Shown one piece after another: positions 55,785 to 64,000 of a stretch of DNA of 64,000 nucleotides. Within the stretch, counting starts at the first letter, position 1, and each line of letters begins with the position of its first letter. The stretch spans positions 3,063,501-3,127,500 of the forward strand of contig NZ_CP130831.1 of NCBI RefSeq assembly GCF_030549525.1, in the 5' to 3' direction. The position numbers were made by a program, and so were the translations under genes. The notes under the pieces are model-generated. The model had not been told where the DNA came from. It saw only the letters and a program-made list of their open reading frames with translations, and did not search any database. This stretch comes from Stenotrophomonas sp. 704A1. GTDB taxonomy: Bacteria; Pseudomonadota; Gammaproteobacteria; Xanthomonadales; Xanthomonadaceae.

Positions 55785-57911
55785 TCAGAGCCCCGATTCG
55801 ATCATCCGCACCACTTCGGTGGCGGTGACCGGATGGCTCAGCCGATAGCCCTGGCCGAGGTCGCAGCCGCGCTGGGCGAGCAGTTCGAACTGCGCTTCCT
55901 GCTCGATGCCCTCGGCCACCACAGTGATGCCCAGCGCATGGGCCATGGCGATGATGGCCGTGGTCAGGGCCAGATCGTCCGGATCGCGCTGCATGTCGGC
56001 GACGAAGCTCTTGTCGATCTTGACCCCGTCCACCGGCACCTGGCGCAGGTGGCTCAGGCCGGAGAAACCGGTGCCGAAATCATCCAGCCAGACTTTCACC
56101 CCGGTGCGGTGCAGCTTGTCCAGCAACTGCGCGGCCACCATTTCATCGCCGATCACTGCCGTTTCGGTCAGCTCCAGGTGCAGGCGTGACGCCGGCAGGC
56201 CCGACTCGTGCAGGCACTGCGCCACCAGCGCCGGCAGTTCCCCGCCACGCAGCTGCCGCGGCGACACGTTGACCGAAACGAACAGCTCGTCACCGGCCAC
56301 GCCGCGTGGCCATTGCGATGCTTCCATGCACGCCGCGCGCAGTACCTTCGGGCCGATGATCTCGATCAGGCCACTCTGCTCGGCCACCTCGATGAACACC
56401 GACGGCGGGATCGTGCCCAGGGTCGGGTGCTGCCAGCGCAGCAGCACCTCCACGCCCACCAGGCGGCGGTCGCGCATGCGGAAGATCGGCTGGTAGGCCA
56501 GCCGCAGTTCGCCGCGCTCCCATGCGCCGCGCAGCTCCTGCTCCATGTGCACCCGGCGCTCGACCGCATGGTCCATCGCGCGGCTGTAGTAGCGGTAGCA
56601 GTTCTTGCCGGCCATCTTCGCCTGGTACATGGCGATGTCACCGTTCTTCAGCAGCGTGGTCGCGTCGGCGGCATCTTCGGGGAACAGGGTGACGCCGATC
56701 GAGGTGCCCAGGAACAACTCACGCCCCTGCACCACCAGCGGCTTGCCCAGCTCGCGCACCAGCACTTCGGCCAGCAGCTTCGCATTGGCCACGACATCGC
56801 CATCACCGACCAGGATCACGAACTCATCGCCACCGAACCGCGCCAGCAGCGCGTCGTCGCCGCCGGCCTCGGCCACCGCGCGGCCGATGCGCTGGGCGAA
56901 CTGCAGCAGCGCCTCGTCGCCGGCTTCGTGGCCCAGGGTGTCGTTGACCCGCTTGAAATCGTCGATATCGGCGAACAGCAGGCCCAGCCGGTGGTTGGAG
57001 GCTCGCGCCGCCATCAGCCGGTGGTCCAGCGCTTCGCGGAACGCCAGCCGGTTGGTCAGCCCGGTCAACGCGTCGGTGTAGGCCATGTGCCGCACTTCGC
57101 GGTCGTGGCGGGCAATCGCATCGCGCATGCGCGCAAAGCCACGCACCAGCTCGCCCACCTCGTCGTCGCGGGTGTTCTCCCGCAGGGGTGCCTGGTAATC
57201 GCCGGCCTCGATGCGGCGCGCCGCAGCGGCCAGGTCACGGATCGGCGCCACCAGGGTGCGCTGCACGTACAGGATCACCACCACCCCGATCACCACCAGC
57301 AGGCCCAGCATCAGCAGCAGCCAGCCCAGGTGCCGGCTGCCGACCTGCTGCAGGCGTTCGCCCAGGGTGGCATTGGCCGCCTGCTCGCGCTGCCGCACTT
57401 CATCCAGCGCCATGCCGACGCGGACGCCGCCGATGCGCTGCGGGCCCACCAGGATCGGCATCGTGCTGTCCAGCACCGAGGGCGACTGCTGTACCACCAG
57501 CGACCGCGCAGCCACCGCGCCGGCGGCCAGCGGGTCGGTCATCGGCCGGCCGGCACCGGCAACGCCGGCGCTGCCGTCATGCACCAGCCGGCCCTGCGCG
57601 TCGAACACCAGCACGTAGCGCACCACCGGCTGCCGCGAAATGCTGCGCACCAGCACCCCGATCTGGTCGCGGTCATTGTCGCGCAGCGGACCGGCCAGCG
57701 CTTCGGACAGTTCGCGCACCATGGCCTCGCCACGGCTGCGCACGCTGCGATCGAACAGTTCATGCAGCACGCCGCCACTGAGGCTCTTCACCTCGCTCTG
57801 CATGGCGGCCTGCCGCCCCAGCAGCACGGCGAGGATCGCGACCACCACCAGCATCGCCCCGCCCATTGCGAGCAGGAATCGGGTCTGCATCCCGGAGCCA
57901 AGCCATTTCAT
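55785..57911 (-). CDS. Membrane-bound GGDEF-EAL protein (c-di-GMP turnover)
   Basis: A 708-residue protein with two membrane helices (about 10-32 and 198-222) around a periplasmic sensor domain, then HAMP (about 220-272), GGDEF and EAL domains. The cyclase motif is intact (F-G-G-D-E-F, 360-364), but the inhibitory RxxD site is missing: the corresponding bases give G-G-D-D. The phosphodiesterase motif is E-V-L (488-490) in V-E-V-L-L-R-W, with N-V-S-P-R-Q-L and D-D-F-G-T-G-F downstream also intact. Both activities are possible. ATG 57911 has GGAAG before it and overlaps an upstream small frame. Confidence 0.93.
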   Translation of the reverse strand: MKWLGSGMQTRFLLAMGGAMLVVVAILAVLLGRQAAMQSEVKSLSGGVLHELFDRSVRSRGEAMVRELSEALAGPLRDNDRDQIGVLVRSISRQPVVRYVLVFDAQGRLVHDGSAGVAGAGRPMTDPLAAGAVAARSLVVQQSPSVLDSTMPILVGPQRIGGVRVGMALDEVRQREQAANATLGERLQQVGSRHLGWLLLMLGLLVVIGVVVILYVQRTLVAPIRDLAAAARRIEAGDYQAPLRENTRDDEVGELVRGFARMRDAIARHDREVRHMAYTDALTGLTNRLAFREALDHRLMAARASNHRLGLLFADIDDFKRVNDTLGHEAGDEALLQFAQRIGRAVAEAGGDDALLARFGGDEFVILVGDGDVVANAKLLAEVLVRELGKPLVVQGRELFLGTSIGVTLFPEDAADATTLLKNGDIAMYQAKMAGKNCYRYYSRAMDHAVERRVHMEQELRGAWERGELRLAYQPIFRMRDRRLVGVEVLLRWQHPTLGTIPPSVFIEVAEQSGLIEIIGPKVLRAACMEASQWPRGVAGDELFVSVNVSPRQLRGGELPALVAQCLHESGLPASRLHLELTETAVIGDEMVAAQLLDKLHRTGVKVWLDDFGTGFSGLSHLRQVPVDGVKIDKSFVADMQRDPDDLALTTAIIAMAHALGITVVAEGIEQEAQFELLAQRGCDLGQGYRLSHPVTATEVVRMIESGL

Positions 57912-58300
57912 TGCACTTCCATCCGCACGCGCGCCAACCCTTGTTTCAATGCCGTCCACGGCAGCTGCACCTCGGCAGCACGGTGGACAGCGCAAATTCC
58001 CCGCAACCGGCGCCCCTGCAGGCACAGCAGCGGCCGTGCGCCACGCTCACGGCGGCGCTGGCACCCTGCTCCCGCCGCCGCAGCTGATTGCGTGGTTCCC
58101 TTGCCCCACCCCGGCACCGAACGATGCGCGCCCTGCACGGCCGGCGCGGCCAGCGCACGGCCTGCCGCCGGATCTGCGTCGTCGCGGCCCGGCGCGTACG
58201 CCAGCACCGATGCAGCACGCACCGGCACGGCCAGCCGCCGCCAGCCCAGGCTCAGCAGTTCCCCCTGCATTGCCTCATGCAGACCCGACACACGCATCAT
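57908..58300 (-). CDS. Small hypothetical ORF upstream of the GGDEF-EAL gene
   Basis: A 130-codon frame starting ATG-ATG at 58300 behind a G-rich GGGGGA and ending 4 bp inside the GGDEF-EAL start (ATGA overlap). Codon use is GC3-rich like its neighbours, and it has a plausible helix [13 protein letters not shown]. It has no signal peptide and no family I recognise. In this GC-rich DNA it may be a chance frame; the coupling to the next gene is its best support. Confidence 0.35.
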   Translation of the reverse strand: MMRVSGLHEAMQGELLSLGWRRLAVPVRAASVLAYAPGRDDADPAAGRALAAPAVQGAHRSVPGWGKGTTQSAAAAGAGCQRRRERGARPLLCLQGRRLRGICAVHRAAEVQLPWTALKQGLARVRMEVQ

Positions 58301-58346
58301 TCCCCCAGGGCATCCGGACAGACTACCCGAAAAAACGGGAACGTCG

Positions 58347-59117
58347 TCAGCCGTCCCTGCCGTCGTTCCGGGCCAGCCTTGCCATGCGCTGGGCGTCGGC
58401 AAGAATGCCGCGCAGCAGCCGCACTTCCTGCTCGCTCGGCTCGCTGCGCAGGAACAGGCGGCGCAGCTTGCGCATCGCCGATTCGGGGGCGCGCCCCTTG
58501 TGGAAATCGATCTCGTCCAGGGTGTCGCCCAGCTGGGCGAAGAAGCTTTCCATCTGCTCATGACTGGCCACCTGCTCGCGCAGACCGGGCTCGGTCGCCG
58601 CCACCGGCTGCGCGCCCAGCAGCTGCATGCGCACTTCATAGGCCAGCACCTGCACCGCCGCGGCCAGGTTGAGCGAACTGAATTCCGGATCGGACGGGAT
58701 GTGCACGGCTGCATGGCACAGCTGCAGCTCCTCGTTGGTCAGGCCGGTGCGCTCGCGGCCGAACACCAGCGCCACCTCGGCGCCCTCGCCGGCCTTGGCC
58801 ACCGCACGGGCAGCGGCATCGGCCGGCAGCAGCTCCTCCAGCTGCACCCGGCGGGCACGGGCGGTACAGCCCAGCACGAACCGGCAGTCGGCCACGGCCT
58901 CGGCCAGGGTCGCCACCACCGGCGCATCGCCGAGCACGTCCTCGGCGCCGGCCGAGCGTCGGAAGGCCTCTTCATCCAGGGGCTTCTCCGGCGCCACCAG
59001 CACCAGGCGGGCCAGGCCCATGGTCTTCAGTGCGCGGGCGGCGGCGCCCATGTTGCCGGGGTGTTGGGTACCGACCAGGACGAATCGGAGGCGGGTGGCA
59101 GCGGGAAACTGGGACAT
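58347..59117 (-). CDS. trmJ: tRNA (cytidine/uridine-2'-O-)-methyltransferase TrmJ
   Basis: SPOUT methyltransferase that modifies position 32 of tRNAs, 256 residues. Motifs: [16 protein letters not shown] (about 15), [12 protein letters not shown] (about 115) and [16 protein letters not shown] (about 140), which form the SAM knot. C-terminal helical extension is usual. It lies divergently from suhB, the arrangement seen across gammaproteobacteria. Confidence 0.94.
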   Translation of the reverse strand: MSQFPAATRLRFVLVGTQHPGNMGAAARALKTMGLARLVLVAPEKPLDEEAFRRSAGAEDVLGDAPVVATLAEAVADCRFVLGCTARARRVQLEELLPADAAARAVAKAGEGAEVALVFGRERTGLTNEELQLCHAAVHIPSDPEFSSLNLAAAVQVLAYEVRMQLLGAQPVAATEPGLREQVASHEQMESFFAQLGDTLDEIDFHKGRAPESAMRKLRRLFLRSEPSEQEVRLLRGILADAQRMARLARNDGRDG

Positions 59118-59237
59118 GAACAGGGAAAAGGTCGAGCTGGACGAAGACCAATGGTAAACTGTGCGGCCGGCCACTGCGCCGGACCCGCTCTTTTCCCCCG
59201 CCAGCCCTTCTCTTCTGCCTTTCCGGGAGCCCACGCC

Positions 59238-60065
59238 ATGCAGAAACCCGCCGTAACCGTCATGGTCAAGGCCGCCCGCCTCGCCGGCAACGTCCTGTTG
59301 CGCAACATCAACAAGCTCGAGGCGCTGAATGTGGTGCAGAAGGGCCGCATGGACTACGCCAGCGAAGTCGATGCGGACGCGGAAAAGGTCATCGTCAAGG
59401 AACTCAAGCGCGCCTACCCCGAGTACGGCATCTTCGGCGAAGAGGGTGGCGTGCAGGGCGAGCGTCGCCACATGTGGGTCATCGACCCGCTGGATGGCAC
59501 CAGCAACTACCTGCGCGGCGTGCCGCACTACTGCGTGTCGATCGCCCTGGTCGAGAACGGCGAGCCGACCGACGCGGTGATCTTCGATCCGCTGCGCAAT
59601 GAACTGTTCACCGCCAGCCGCGGCGCCGGTGCCGTACTCAACGACCGCCGCATCCGCGTGGCCGAGCGCAAGGATCTGGAAGGCACCATGATCCACACCG
59701 GTTTCGCCCCGCGCGAGCGCGCCCGTGCCAGTGCCCAGCTGAAGTCGCTCGATGCGCTGCTGGTGCATGCCGAGGACGTCCGTCGCACCGGCTCCGCCGC
59801 GCTCGACCTGGCCTACGTCGCCTGTGGCCGCGCCGACGCCTACTTCGAAGCCGGGGTCAAGGCCTGGGACATCGCCGCCGGCGTGCTGCTGGTGCGCGAA
59901 GCCGGTGGCAAGGTCTGCGACTTCAAGGGTGCCACCCCGGCCCGCATGGACAACCGTGGCCCGGACACGCAGCAGATCGTGGCCGGCAACCTGAAGGTCG
60001 CCGAGTCGCTGCAGAAGGTGCTGGTCAACACCGGTTACGCGGCCGAGTTCGACGCGAAGTTCTGA
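59238..60065 (+). CDS. suhB: Inositol-1-monophosphatase SuhB
   Basis: A 275-residue member of the inositol monophosphatase family; SuhB also takes part in rRNA antitermination. Metal motifs: E-E-G-G near 75, [12 protein letters not shown] (about 84) and [15 protein letters not shown] (about 215). It starts at the ATG 59238, 120 bp from the divergent trmJ start. A terminator follows at 60091. Confidence 0.95.
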   Translation: MQKPAVTVMVKAARLAGNVLLRNINKLEALNVVQKGRMDYASEVDADAEKVIVKELKRAYPEYGIFGEEGGVQGERRHMWVIDPLDGTSNYLRGVPHYCVSIALVENGEPTDAVIFDPLRNELFTASRGAGAVLNDRRIRVAERKDLEGTMIHTGFAPRERARASAQLKSLDALLVHAEDVRRTGSAALDLAYVACGRADAYFEAGVKAWDIAAGVLLVREAGGKVCDFKGATPARMDNRGPDTQQIVAGNLKVAESLQKVLVNTGYAAEFDAKF

Positions 60066-60090
60066 TCTCCGCGCAGACACGGTTGGCGGG

Positions 60091-60118
60091 ACGGCACCTT
60101 CGCAGGTGCCGTTTTCGT
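60091..60118 (+). terminator. Rho-independent terminator after suhB
   Basis: ACGGCACC and GGTGCCGT form an 8-bp stem with a 6-base loop, followed by TTTCGTTT. It sits about 25 bp after the suhB stop. Confidence 0.8.
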
Positions 60119-60186
60119 TTGTGCGCCCACCCAGCGCTGGCGCCGCACCGTCAAGGTCACGAGCCACCGCGGCACGACGATGCCCG

Positions 60187-60209
60187 GTAGCGCCGGGCCA
60201 TGCCCGGCG
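60187..60209. repeat. SMAG REP unit
   Basis: A complete GTAG-headed unit (GTAG-CGCCGGGCC-ATG-CCCGGCG) between suhB and htpX, which converge. Confidence 0.85.
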
Positions 60210-60265
60210 AGCGAAGCGGCCGCCAGCATGATCCCGCACCACCACTGCATATGCGCACAAACAGA

Positions 60266-60290
60266 AACGCCCGGCGCGGGGCCGGGCGTT
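60266..60290 (-). terminator. Terminator of htpX
   Basis: On the minus strand, AACGCCCGGC pairs with GCCGGGCGTT around a short C-rich loop, followed by TCTGTTTG. It lies just after the htpX stop. Confidence 0.75.
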
Positions 60291-60317
60291 CCTGCACTGC
60301 AGTGGGGTAGCGGAAAC

Positions 60318-61184
60318 TTACGCCACCGTCGACGCCCGCAGCGCGGCGATGCGCTCTTCCAGCGGCGGGTGGCTCATGAACAGCTTCTTCGCGGTCGAGC
60401 CGGCAATGCCGAACGCCGCGATCTGGGTCGGCAGCGTGCTCTGGCCGTGGTTGAGCTGCAGGCGCTCCAGCGCCGCGATCATCTTCTGGCGACCGGCCAG
60501 CGAGGCACCACCGGCGTCGGCGCGGAATTCGCGGTGGCGCGAGAACCACATCGAGATCATGGTGGCGAACAGGCCGAACACCATTTCCAGCACGAACACG
60601 ATGATGAAGTAGGCGAAGCCGCGGCCGCCGCCTTCGCGGTTGCCCGACAGCGCGCTGTCGATGACGCCGCCGACCACGCGGGCCAGCACGATCACGAAGG
60701 TGTTCAGCACACCCTGCAGCAGCGCCATGGTGATCATGTCACCGTTGGCAACGTGGGCGATCTCGTGGCCCAGCACTGCTTCGGCCTCGTCTTCGCTCAT
60801 GTTGTGCAGCAGGCCGGTGGACACCGCCACCAGCGCGTTGTTGCGGTTGGCACCGGTGGCGAAGGCGTTGATTTCCGGGCCCTCATACACCGCCACCTCC
60901 GGCATGCCGATGCCGGCCGCCTTGGCCTGGCGCTCGACCGTGGCCAGCAGCCAGCGCTCGGTCGGGTTGCGCGGCTCGGTGATCACCACCGCACCGGTGG
61001 AGCGCTTGGCCATCCACTTGGACAGCAGCAGCGAGATGAAGGAACCCCCGAAGCCGAAGATGCCGGCCATGACCAGCAGACCGCTCATCGAACGGGAGTC
61101 CACACCCAGGATCGACATCACGATGCCGGCGAGGATCAGCACCGCAAGGTTGGTGGCGAGAAAGAGGGCAATACGGGTGAACAT
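60318..61184 (-). CDS. htpX: Membrane zinc metalloprotease HtpX
   Basis: Heat-shock-induced inner-membrane protease that degrades misfolded membrane proteins. The 288-residue protein has two N-terminal helices (about 4-22 and 35-55), the zinc motif H-E-I-A-H (140-144), two more helices (about 150-172 and 190-212) and the third ligand Glu in R-E-F-R-A-D-A (about 220). A sigma-32-like promoter lies upstream (61221-61249). The start has GGAA at about 7 bases. Confidence 0.95.
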   Translation of the reverse strand: MFTRIALFLATNLAVLILAGIVMSILGVDSRSMSGLLVMAGIFGFGGSFISLLLSKWMAKRSTGAVVITEPRNPTERWLLATVERQAKAAGIGMPEVAVYEGPEINAFATGANRNNALVAVSTGLLHNMSEDEAEAVLGHEIAHVANGDMITMALLQGVLNTFVIVLARVVGGVIDSALSGNREGGGRGFAYFIIVFVLEMVFGLFATMISMWFSRHREFRADAGGASLAGRQKMIAALERLQLNHGQSTLPTQIAAFGIAGSTAKKLFMSHPPLEERIAALRASTVA

Positions 61185-61220
61185 GGGAAATTCCGGCTCG
61201 GAAGGGGGCGATATCCGTCA

Positions 61221-61249
61221 ATTTGCGGTGCAGTCAGCTTGAATTCAAG
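61221..61249 (-). promoter_or_regulatory. Possible heat-shock (sigma-32) promoter for htpX
   Basis: On the minus strand, CTTGAA (61249-61244) is followed after 15 bp by CCGCAAAT (61228-61221), resembling the sigma-32 pattern CTTGAA-N-CCCCATnT with two mismatches. It lies 37 bp upstream of the htpX start, and HtpX is heat-induced in other bacteria. Confidence 0.4.
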
Positions 61250-61277
61250 CGCCAACCTGACCGACGATTCAGGCTGC

Positions 61278-62198
61278 ATGACCTCCTCTCTTCCCTGCGG
61301 CCGCTTCGCACCTTCGCCGACCGGCCTGCTCCACCCCGGCTCCCTGCTGGCCGCCTTTGGCAGTTGGCTGCTGGCCCGCCACCACGGCGGGCTGTGGCGG
61401 CTGCGCATCGAAGACGTCGACCCGCCACGCACGGTACCCGGCGCCGCCCACGCGCAGCTGCAGGCGCTGGCCGCCTTCGGGCTGGACCACGATGGGCCGG
61501 TGCTGTGGCAGAGCGAACGCGGCGCCGCCTACCAGGCCGCACTGGATCAGCTGCTGGCCGGCGGCCACGCGTTCATCTGCCACTGCAGCCGCAGCGACGT
61601 CGCCGCCGCCGGCGGCATCCACCATCACTGTGTCGCCCGGCAACCGCGACCGGACCCCGCCGTCCGCTTCCGCGTGCCACCCGGCAGCGTGGTCCAGTTC
61701 GTGGACGGCCTGCGCGGTCTGCAGCAGCAGGACGTGCATGCCGAGGTCGGCGACTTCGTGCTGCGCCGCGCCGACGGTTGCTGGGCCTATCAGCTGGCGG
61801 TGGTGGTGGACGACGCCGCGCAGGGCGTGTCCGAAGTGGTGCGCGGTGCCGACCTGCTCGACTCCACGGCCCGGCAGATCCTGCTGCTGCAGGCGCTGGG
61901 GCTGCCCGTGCCGCGCTACTGGCACCTGCCGCTGCTGCTGGATGCGCCGGGCCACAAACTGTCCAAGTCACTGGCCGCACTGCCGGTGGACAGCGCGCAG
62001 CCGCTGCCGGTGCTGCGCCAGCTCTGGCGGCTGCTGGGCCAGGCGCCGGCCGCGCTGGACCACGCAGCCGATCGCGATGCACTGCTCGCCGCCGCGCGGC
62101 GGGCCTTCGATCCCGGCCTGCTGCCACGCTCGGACATCCTGCTGCCGGCGGGCGCACTTTCCGCGCCGATGTTGCAGAATCCCCCTTCCCCCACCTGA
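61278..62198 (+). CDS. gluQ: Glutamyl-queuosine tRNA(Asp) synthetase GluQRS
   Basis: A truncated glutamyl-tRNA synthetase paralog that glutamylates queuosine in tRNA-Asp, 306 residues. It has the F-A-P-S-P-T-G start (about 10), a cysteine-rich zinc site C-H-C-S-R near 100 with H-H-C about fifteen residues later, and the K-L-S-K-S loop near 230. It lacks the C-terminal anticodon-binding domain of GltX, which is the family hallmark. It starts at ATG 61278 and is divergent from htpX. Confidence 0.92.
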   Translation: MTSSLPCGRFAPSPTGLLHPGSLLAAFGSWLLARHHGGLWRLRIEDVDPPRTVPGAAHAQLQALAAFGLDHDGPVLWQSERGAAYQAALDQLLAGGHAFICHCSRSDVAAAGGIHHHCVARQPRPDPAVRFRVPPGSVVQFVDGLRGLQQQDVHAEVGDFVLRRADGCWAYQLAVVVDDAAQGVSEVVRGADLLDSTARQILLLQALGLPVPRYWHLPLLLDAPGHKLSKSLAALPVDSAQPLPVLRQLWRLLGQAPAALDHAADRDALLAAARRAFDPGLLPRSDILLPAGALSAPMLQNPPSPT

Positions 62199-62215
62199 TA
62201 CCCGGACAGCATTCC

Positions 62216-62956
62216 ATGACATCTCGCGTCGCACTGGTCACCGGCGGAACCGGCGGCATCGGTACCGCCATCTGCCAACGCCTGGCCGACCAGGGCCACC
62301 GGGTCGCGACCAATTACCGCGACGAAGCAAAGGCGCGCGCATGGCAGCAGGCCATGACCGGACGGGGCTACCAGGTCGCGATCTTTCCCGGCGACGTCTC
62401 CGATCCGGACAGCGCCGAGGCGCTGATCCGGGCCGTCGAGGCCGAACTGGGCCCGGTCGAGATCCTGGTCAACAATGCCGGCATCACCCGCGACACCACC
62501 TTCCACCGCATGCGCGCGGAGCAGTGGCACGACGTCATCAACACCAACCTCAATTCGGTGTTCAACGTCACCCGCCCGGTCATCGAAGGCATGCGCCGCC
62601 GCGGCTGGGGCCGGGTCATCCAGATCAGCTCGATCAACGGCCTGAAGGGGCAGTACGGGCAGGCCAACTACGCCGCCGCGAAAGCCGGGATGCACGGCTT
62701 CACCATCTCGCTGGCCCGCGAGAACGCCGGCTTCGGCATCACCGTCAACACCATCTCGCCCGGCTATGTGGCCACCGACATGGTGATGGCCGTGCCCGAG
62801 GACGTGCGCGCCAAGATCATCGCCGACATTCCCACCGGCCGCCTCGGCAAGCCGGAGGAAATCGCCTATGGCGTGTCCTTCCTGGTGGCCGAAGAGGCCT
62901 CGTGGATCACCGGCAGCAACCTGGACATCAACGGCGGCCACCACATGGGCTGGTGA
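62216..62956 (+). CDS. phaB: Acetoacetyl-CoA reductase PhaB (SDR family)
   Basis: NADPH-dependent reductase making 3-hydroxybutyryl-CoA for polyhydroxyalkanoate. The 246-residue SDR has the nucleotide motif T-G-G-T-G-G-I-G (about 9), N-N-A-G (about 86), catalytic Ser in Q-I-S-S-I-N (about 139) and Y-A-A-A-K (about 154). The R-D-T-T-F-H-R-M and N-G-L-K-G-Q-Y-G-Q segments are typical of PhaB. The phaR regulator follows; phaC and phaA are not in the window. Confidence 0.9.
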   Translation: MTSRVALVTGGTGGIGTAICQRLADQGHRVATNYRDEAKARAWQQAMTGRGYQVAIFPGDVSDPDSAEALIRAVEAELGPVEILVNNAGITRDTTFHRMRAEQWHDVINTNLNSVFNVTRPVIEGMRRRGWGRVIQISSINGLKGQYGQANYAAAKAGMHGFTISLARENAGFGITVNTISPGYVATDMVMAVPEDVRAKIIADIPTGRLGKPEEIAYGVSFLVAEEASWITGSNLDINGGHHMGW

Positions 62957-63006
62957 GCCGCGCCGCAGGGGCGGGCGAGCATTACCGCTGCCCCTGCCGA
63001 TGGTCA

Positions 63007-63040
63007 TGCTGCGCAGCACGCAACCCCTTGCTGCGCAACA
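63007..63040. promoter_or_regulatory. TGC/GCA palindromes before phaR (possible PhaR sites)
   Basis: TGCTGCGCAGCA (63007-63018) is a perfect palindrome, and TTGCTGCGCAACA (from 63028) is a close second. PhaR proteins studied elsewhere bind TGC-rich symmetrical sites in pha promoters. Their place between phaB and phaR suits autorepression; inference only. Confidence 0.4.
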
Positions 63041-63138
63041 TTTTCCCCGCTGAAAGCCAAGCCTGGCGGGGGCTGAGGCGGTTGCAACGGCTGCTGCACT
63101 GCGCCATGCTGCGCGTCTACTGTGACGAGTACCGCTTC

Positions 63139-63678
63139 ATGGCTGCGACCCGCATCATCAAGAAGTATCCGAACCGTCGTCTGTACGACACCGAGATCTC
63201 CAGCTACATCACCATCGAGGACGTGCGCCAGCTGATCCTCGACGGCGAAGACTTCGAAGTGCGCGACGCCAAGAGCGGCGACGACCTCACCCGCTCCGTG
63301 CTGCTGCAGATCATTGCCGACCAGGAGCAGGACGGCGAACCGATGTTGTCCACGCAGCTGCTGAGCCAGTTGATCCGCTTCTACGGTGACTCGCTGCAGG
63401 GCTTCATGGGCAACTACCTGGAGCGCAGCATGCAGGTCTTCCTGGACCAGCAGCAGCAGTTCCGCCAGCAGATGGGCAACCTGCTCGGGCAGACCCCGTG
63501 GGCGATGATGAACCAGCTGACCGAGCGCAACCTGGAGCTGTGGCAGGAGTTCCAGCGCAACATGGGCACCGGCTTCGGCGGCCCACGCCCGGGTGGCACT
63601 GGCACCGGTACCGGGACCGGTACGGCTGGCAAGTCGAACGAGCCAGGCAGCGGCACCGGCGGCAAGACCCGCCGCTGA
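63139..63678 (+). CDS. phaR: Polyhydroxyalkanoate synthesis regulator PhaR
   Basis: Repressor that senses PHA granules and controls phasin genes. The 179-residue protein begins R-I-I-K-K-Y-P-N-R-R-L-Y-D-T-E (about 5), the PhaR DNA-binding signature. The second domain includes L-L-S-Q-L-I-R-F-Y-G-D-S-L-Q near 75. The tail from about 145 is low complexity, rich in Gly and Thr (G-T-G-T-G-T-G-T). I start at ATG 63139, giving the family N-terminus; ATG 63107 adds eleven residues. Confidence 0.93.
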   Translation: MAATRIIKKYPNRRLYDTEISSYITIEDVRQLILDGEDFEVRDAKSGDDLTRSVLLQIIADQEQDGEPMLSTQLLSQLIRFYGDSLQGFMGNYLERSMQVFLDQQQQFRQQMGNLLGQTPWAMMNQLTERNLELWQEFQRNMGTGFGGPRPGGTGTGTGTGTAGKSNEPGSGTGGKTRR

Positions 63679-63702
63679 AGCGAGCACGCCGGCAGATGTG
63701 GC

Positions 63703-63727
63703 AACGGCGCGCCCTGGGCGCGCCGTT
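63703..63727. terminator. Strong hairpin after phaR
   Basis: AACGGCGCGCC and GGCGCGCCGTT form an 11-bp perfect stem with a 3-base loop between convergent genes. No T-run follows, so it may be a Rho-linked or bidirectional end. Confidence 0.5.
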
Positions 63728-63760
63728 CCTGTGTCCGGCCCAGCGCTGACGGGCGCCGAT

Positions 63761-64000
63761 CTACTTCCTGCAGCCCTTGCAGACGCGCTCGACCTTGTAG
63801 CCCTTCGCCTTCAGTTTCTCGACCAGGCCATCGCTGCCGAGCAGATGCAGCCCTCCCACCACAACCAGGGTTCCGCCCTGCCCCGCCTGCAGGTACGGCG
63901 CCAGCTTGGGTAGCCAGGCATCGTTGCGGTCGGTGTTGATGCGCTGGTACAGCTGCGGATACTGCTGGCGCATCTCCACGCCCATGCGGTTCCACAGCAG
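63761..64000 (-). CDS. TraB/GumN-family protein (C-terminal part, cut by window edge)
   Basis: The last 79 residues of a gene that continues past 64000. The segment G-T-L-V-V-V-G-G-L-H-L-L-G-S-D-G-L near the end is the C-terminal motif of the TraB/GumN family. It is followed by V-E-K-L-K-A-K-G-Y-K-V and a C-terminal C-K-G-C pair. The preceding R-Q-Q-Y-P-Q-L-Y-Q-R-I-N-T-D-R-N-D also fits. GumN homologues are periplasmic proteins of unclear role in xanthomonads. Confidence 0.8.
   Translation of the reverse strand: MLWNRMGVEMRQQYPQLYQRINTDRNDAWLPKLAPYLQAGQGGTLVVVGGLHLLGSDGLVEKLKAKGYKVERVCKGCRK

Noticed and set aside
56208..59237. A long plus-strand open frame running opposite the GGDEF-EAL and trmJ genes into suhB
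   Set aside because: It is in frame with suhB only because no stop occurs; the real suhB begins at 59238, where the family N-terminus starts.
60187..60209. SMAG units as insertion sequences or attachment sites
   Set aside because: They are short palindromes without a transposase, target duplications or flanking foreign genes.

Overview
This window comes from a high-GC gammaproteobacterium of the family Xanthomonadaceae, most probably Stenotrophomonas (S. maltophilia group). Three things point there. Intergenic regions carry many GTAG-headed palindromes of the SMAG REP family described in S. maltophilia. The arginine cluster uses the xanthomonad N-acetylcitrulline route, with ArgF', ArgE' and a fused N-acetylglutamate synthase/kinase. 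Codon and gene order suit that group (ccm operon, cydDC facing cydABX, suhB facing trmJ). There is no prophage, insertion sequence, CRISPR array or rRNA. This is mostly ordinary core chromosome, so the most interesting signals are regulatory.

Layout, left to right. 1-206: start of a LacI-type regulator with a LacI-family operator in front. 207-778: bolA and a YciI-family gene. 1154-4611: scpA-scpB-rluB. 4639-6283: three small proteins of unknown role. 6408-8377: omega-amidase and methionine aminotransferase (methionine salvage). 8593-15367: complete ccmABCDEFGHI operon for cytochrome c maturation. 15511-16967: a MetX-family acyltransferase and a small DUF1294-type membrane protein. 17022-23566: cydDC facing cydABX, with an Anr/FNR box between them. 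23623-23915: two identical tRNA-Pro(CGG) genes, each with its own promoter and terminator. 24138-25343: a CynX/NimT-like MFS transporter. 25642-31394: pgaABCD for poly-beta-1,6-N-acetylglucosamine, preceded by a perfect Clp/CRP box.

31483-42131 (minus strand) is a ten-gene arginine/proline block, read argF', argG, argE', argB (synthase/kinase), a GNAT gene, argC, argH, a YciI gene, proB, proA. In front of argF' I find what looks like a complete arginine attenuator: a 15-codon leader peptide with three Arg codons, a protector hairpin, an antiterminator and a terminator. I know of no earlier description of such an element for arginine in bacteria, and it is the main discovery candidate here.

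42241-64000 holds housekeeping genes: cysS, a SufE-type protein, an MFS transporter, a DksA-like protein fused to a long Ala/Lys/Pro-rich histone-H1-like arm and lacking three of four zinc cysteines, yidD, pyrC, an M23 peptidase, a phytoene-synthase-like protein, gph-ubiG-mtaD, efp facing epmB (the modified protein facing its modifying enzyme), a GGDEF-EAL membrane protein, trmJ facing suhB, htpX facing gluQRS, phaB-phaR, and the end of a TraB/GumN-family gene cut by the window edge.

Functional themes are respiration and its assembly (ccm, cyd), biofilm and c-di-GMP (pga, GGDEF-EAL, Clp box), and sulfur and methionine metabolism. Starts were chosen by Shine-Dalgarno spacing, overlap with the preceding gene and family length. 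Function calls rest on recognisable motifs, not on any database search.
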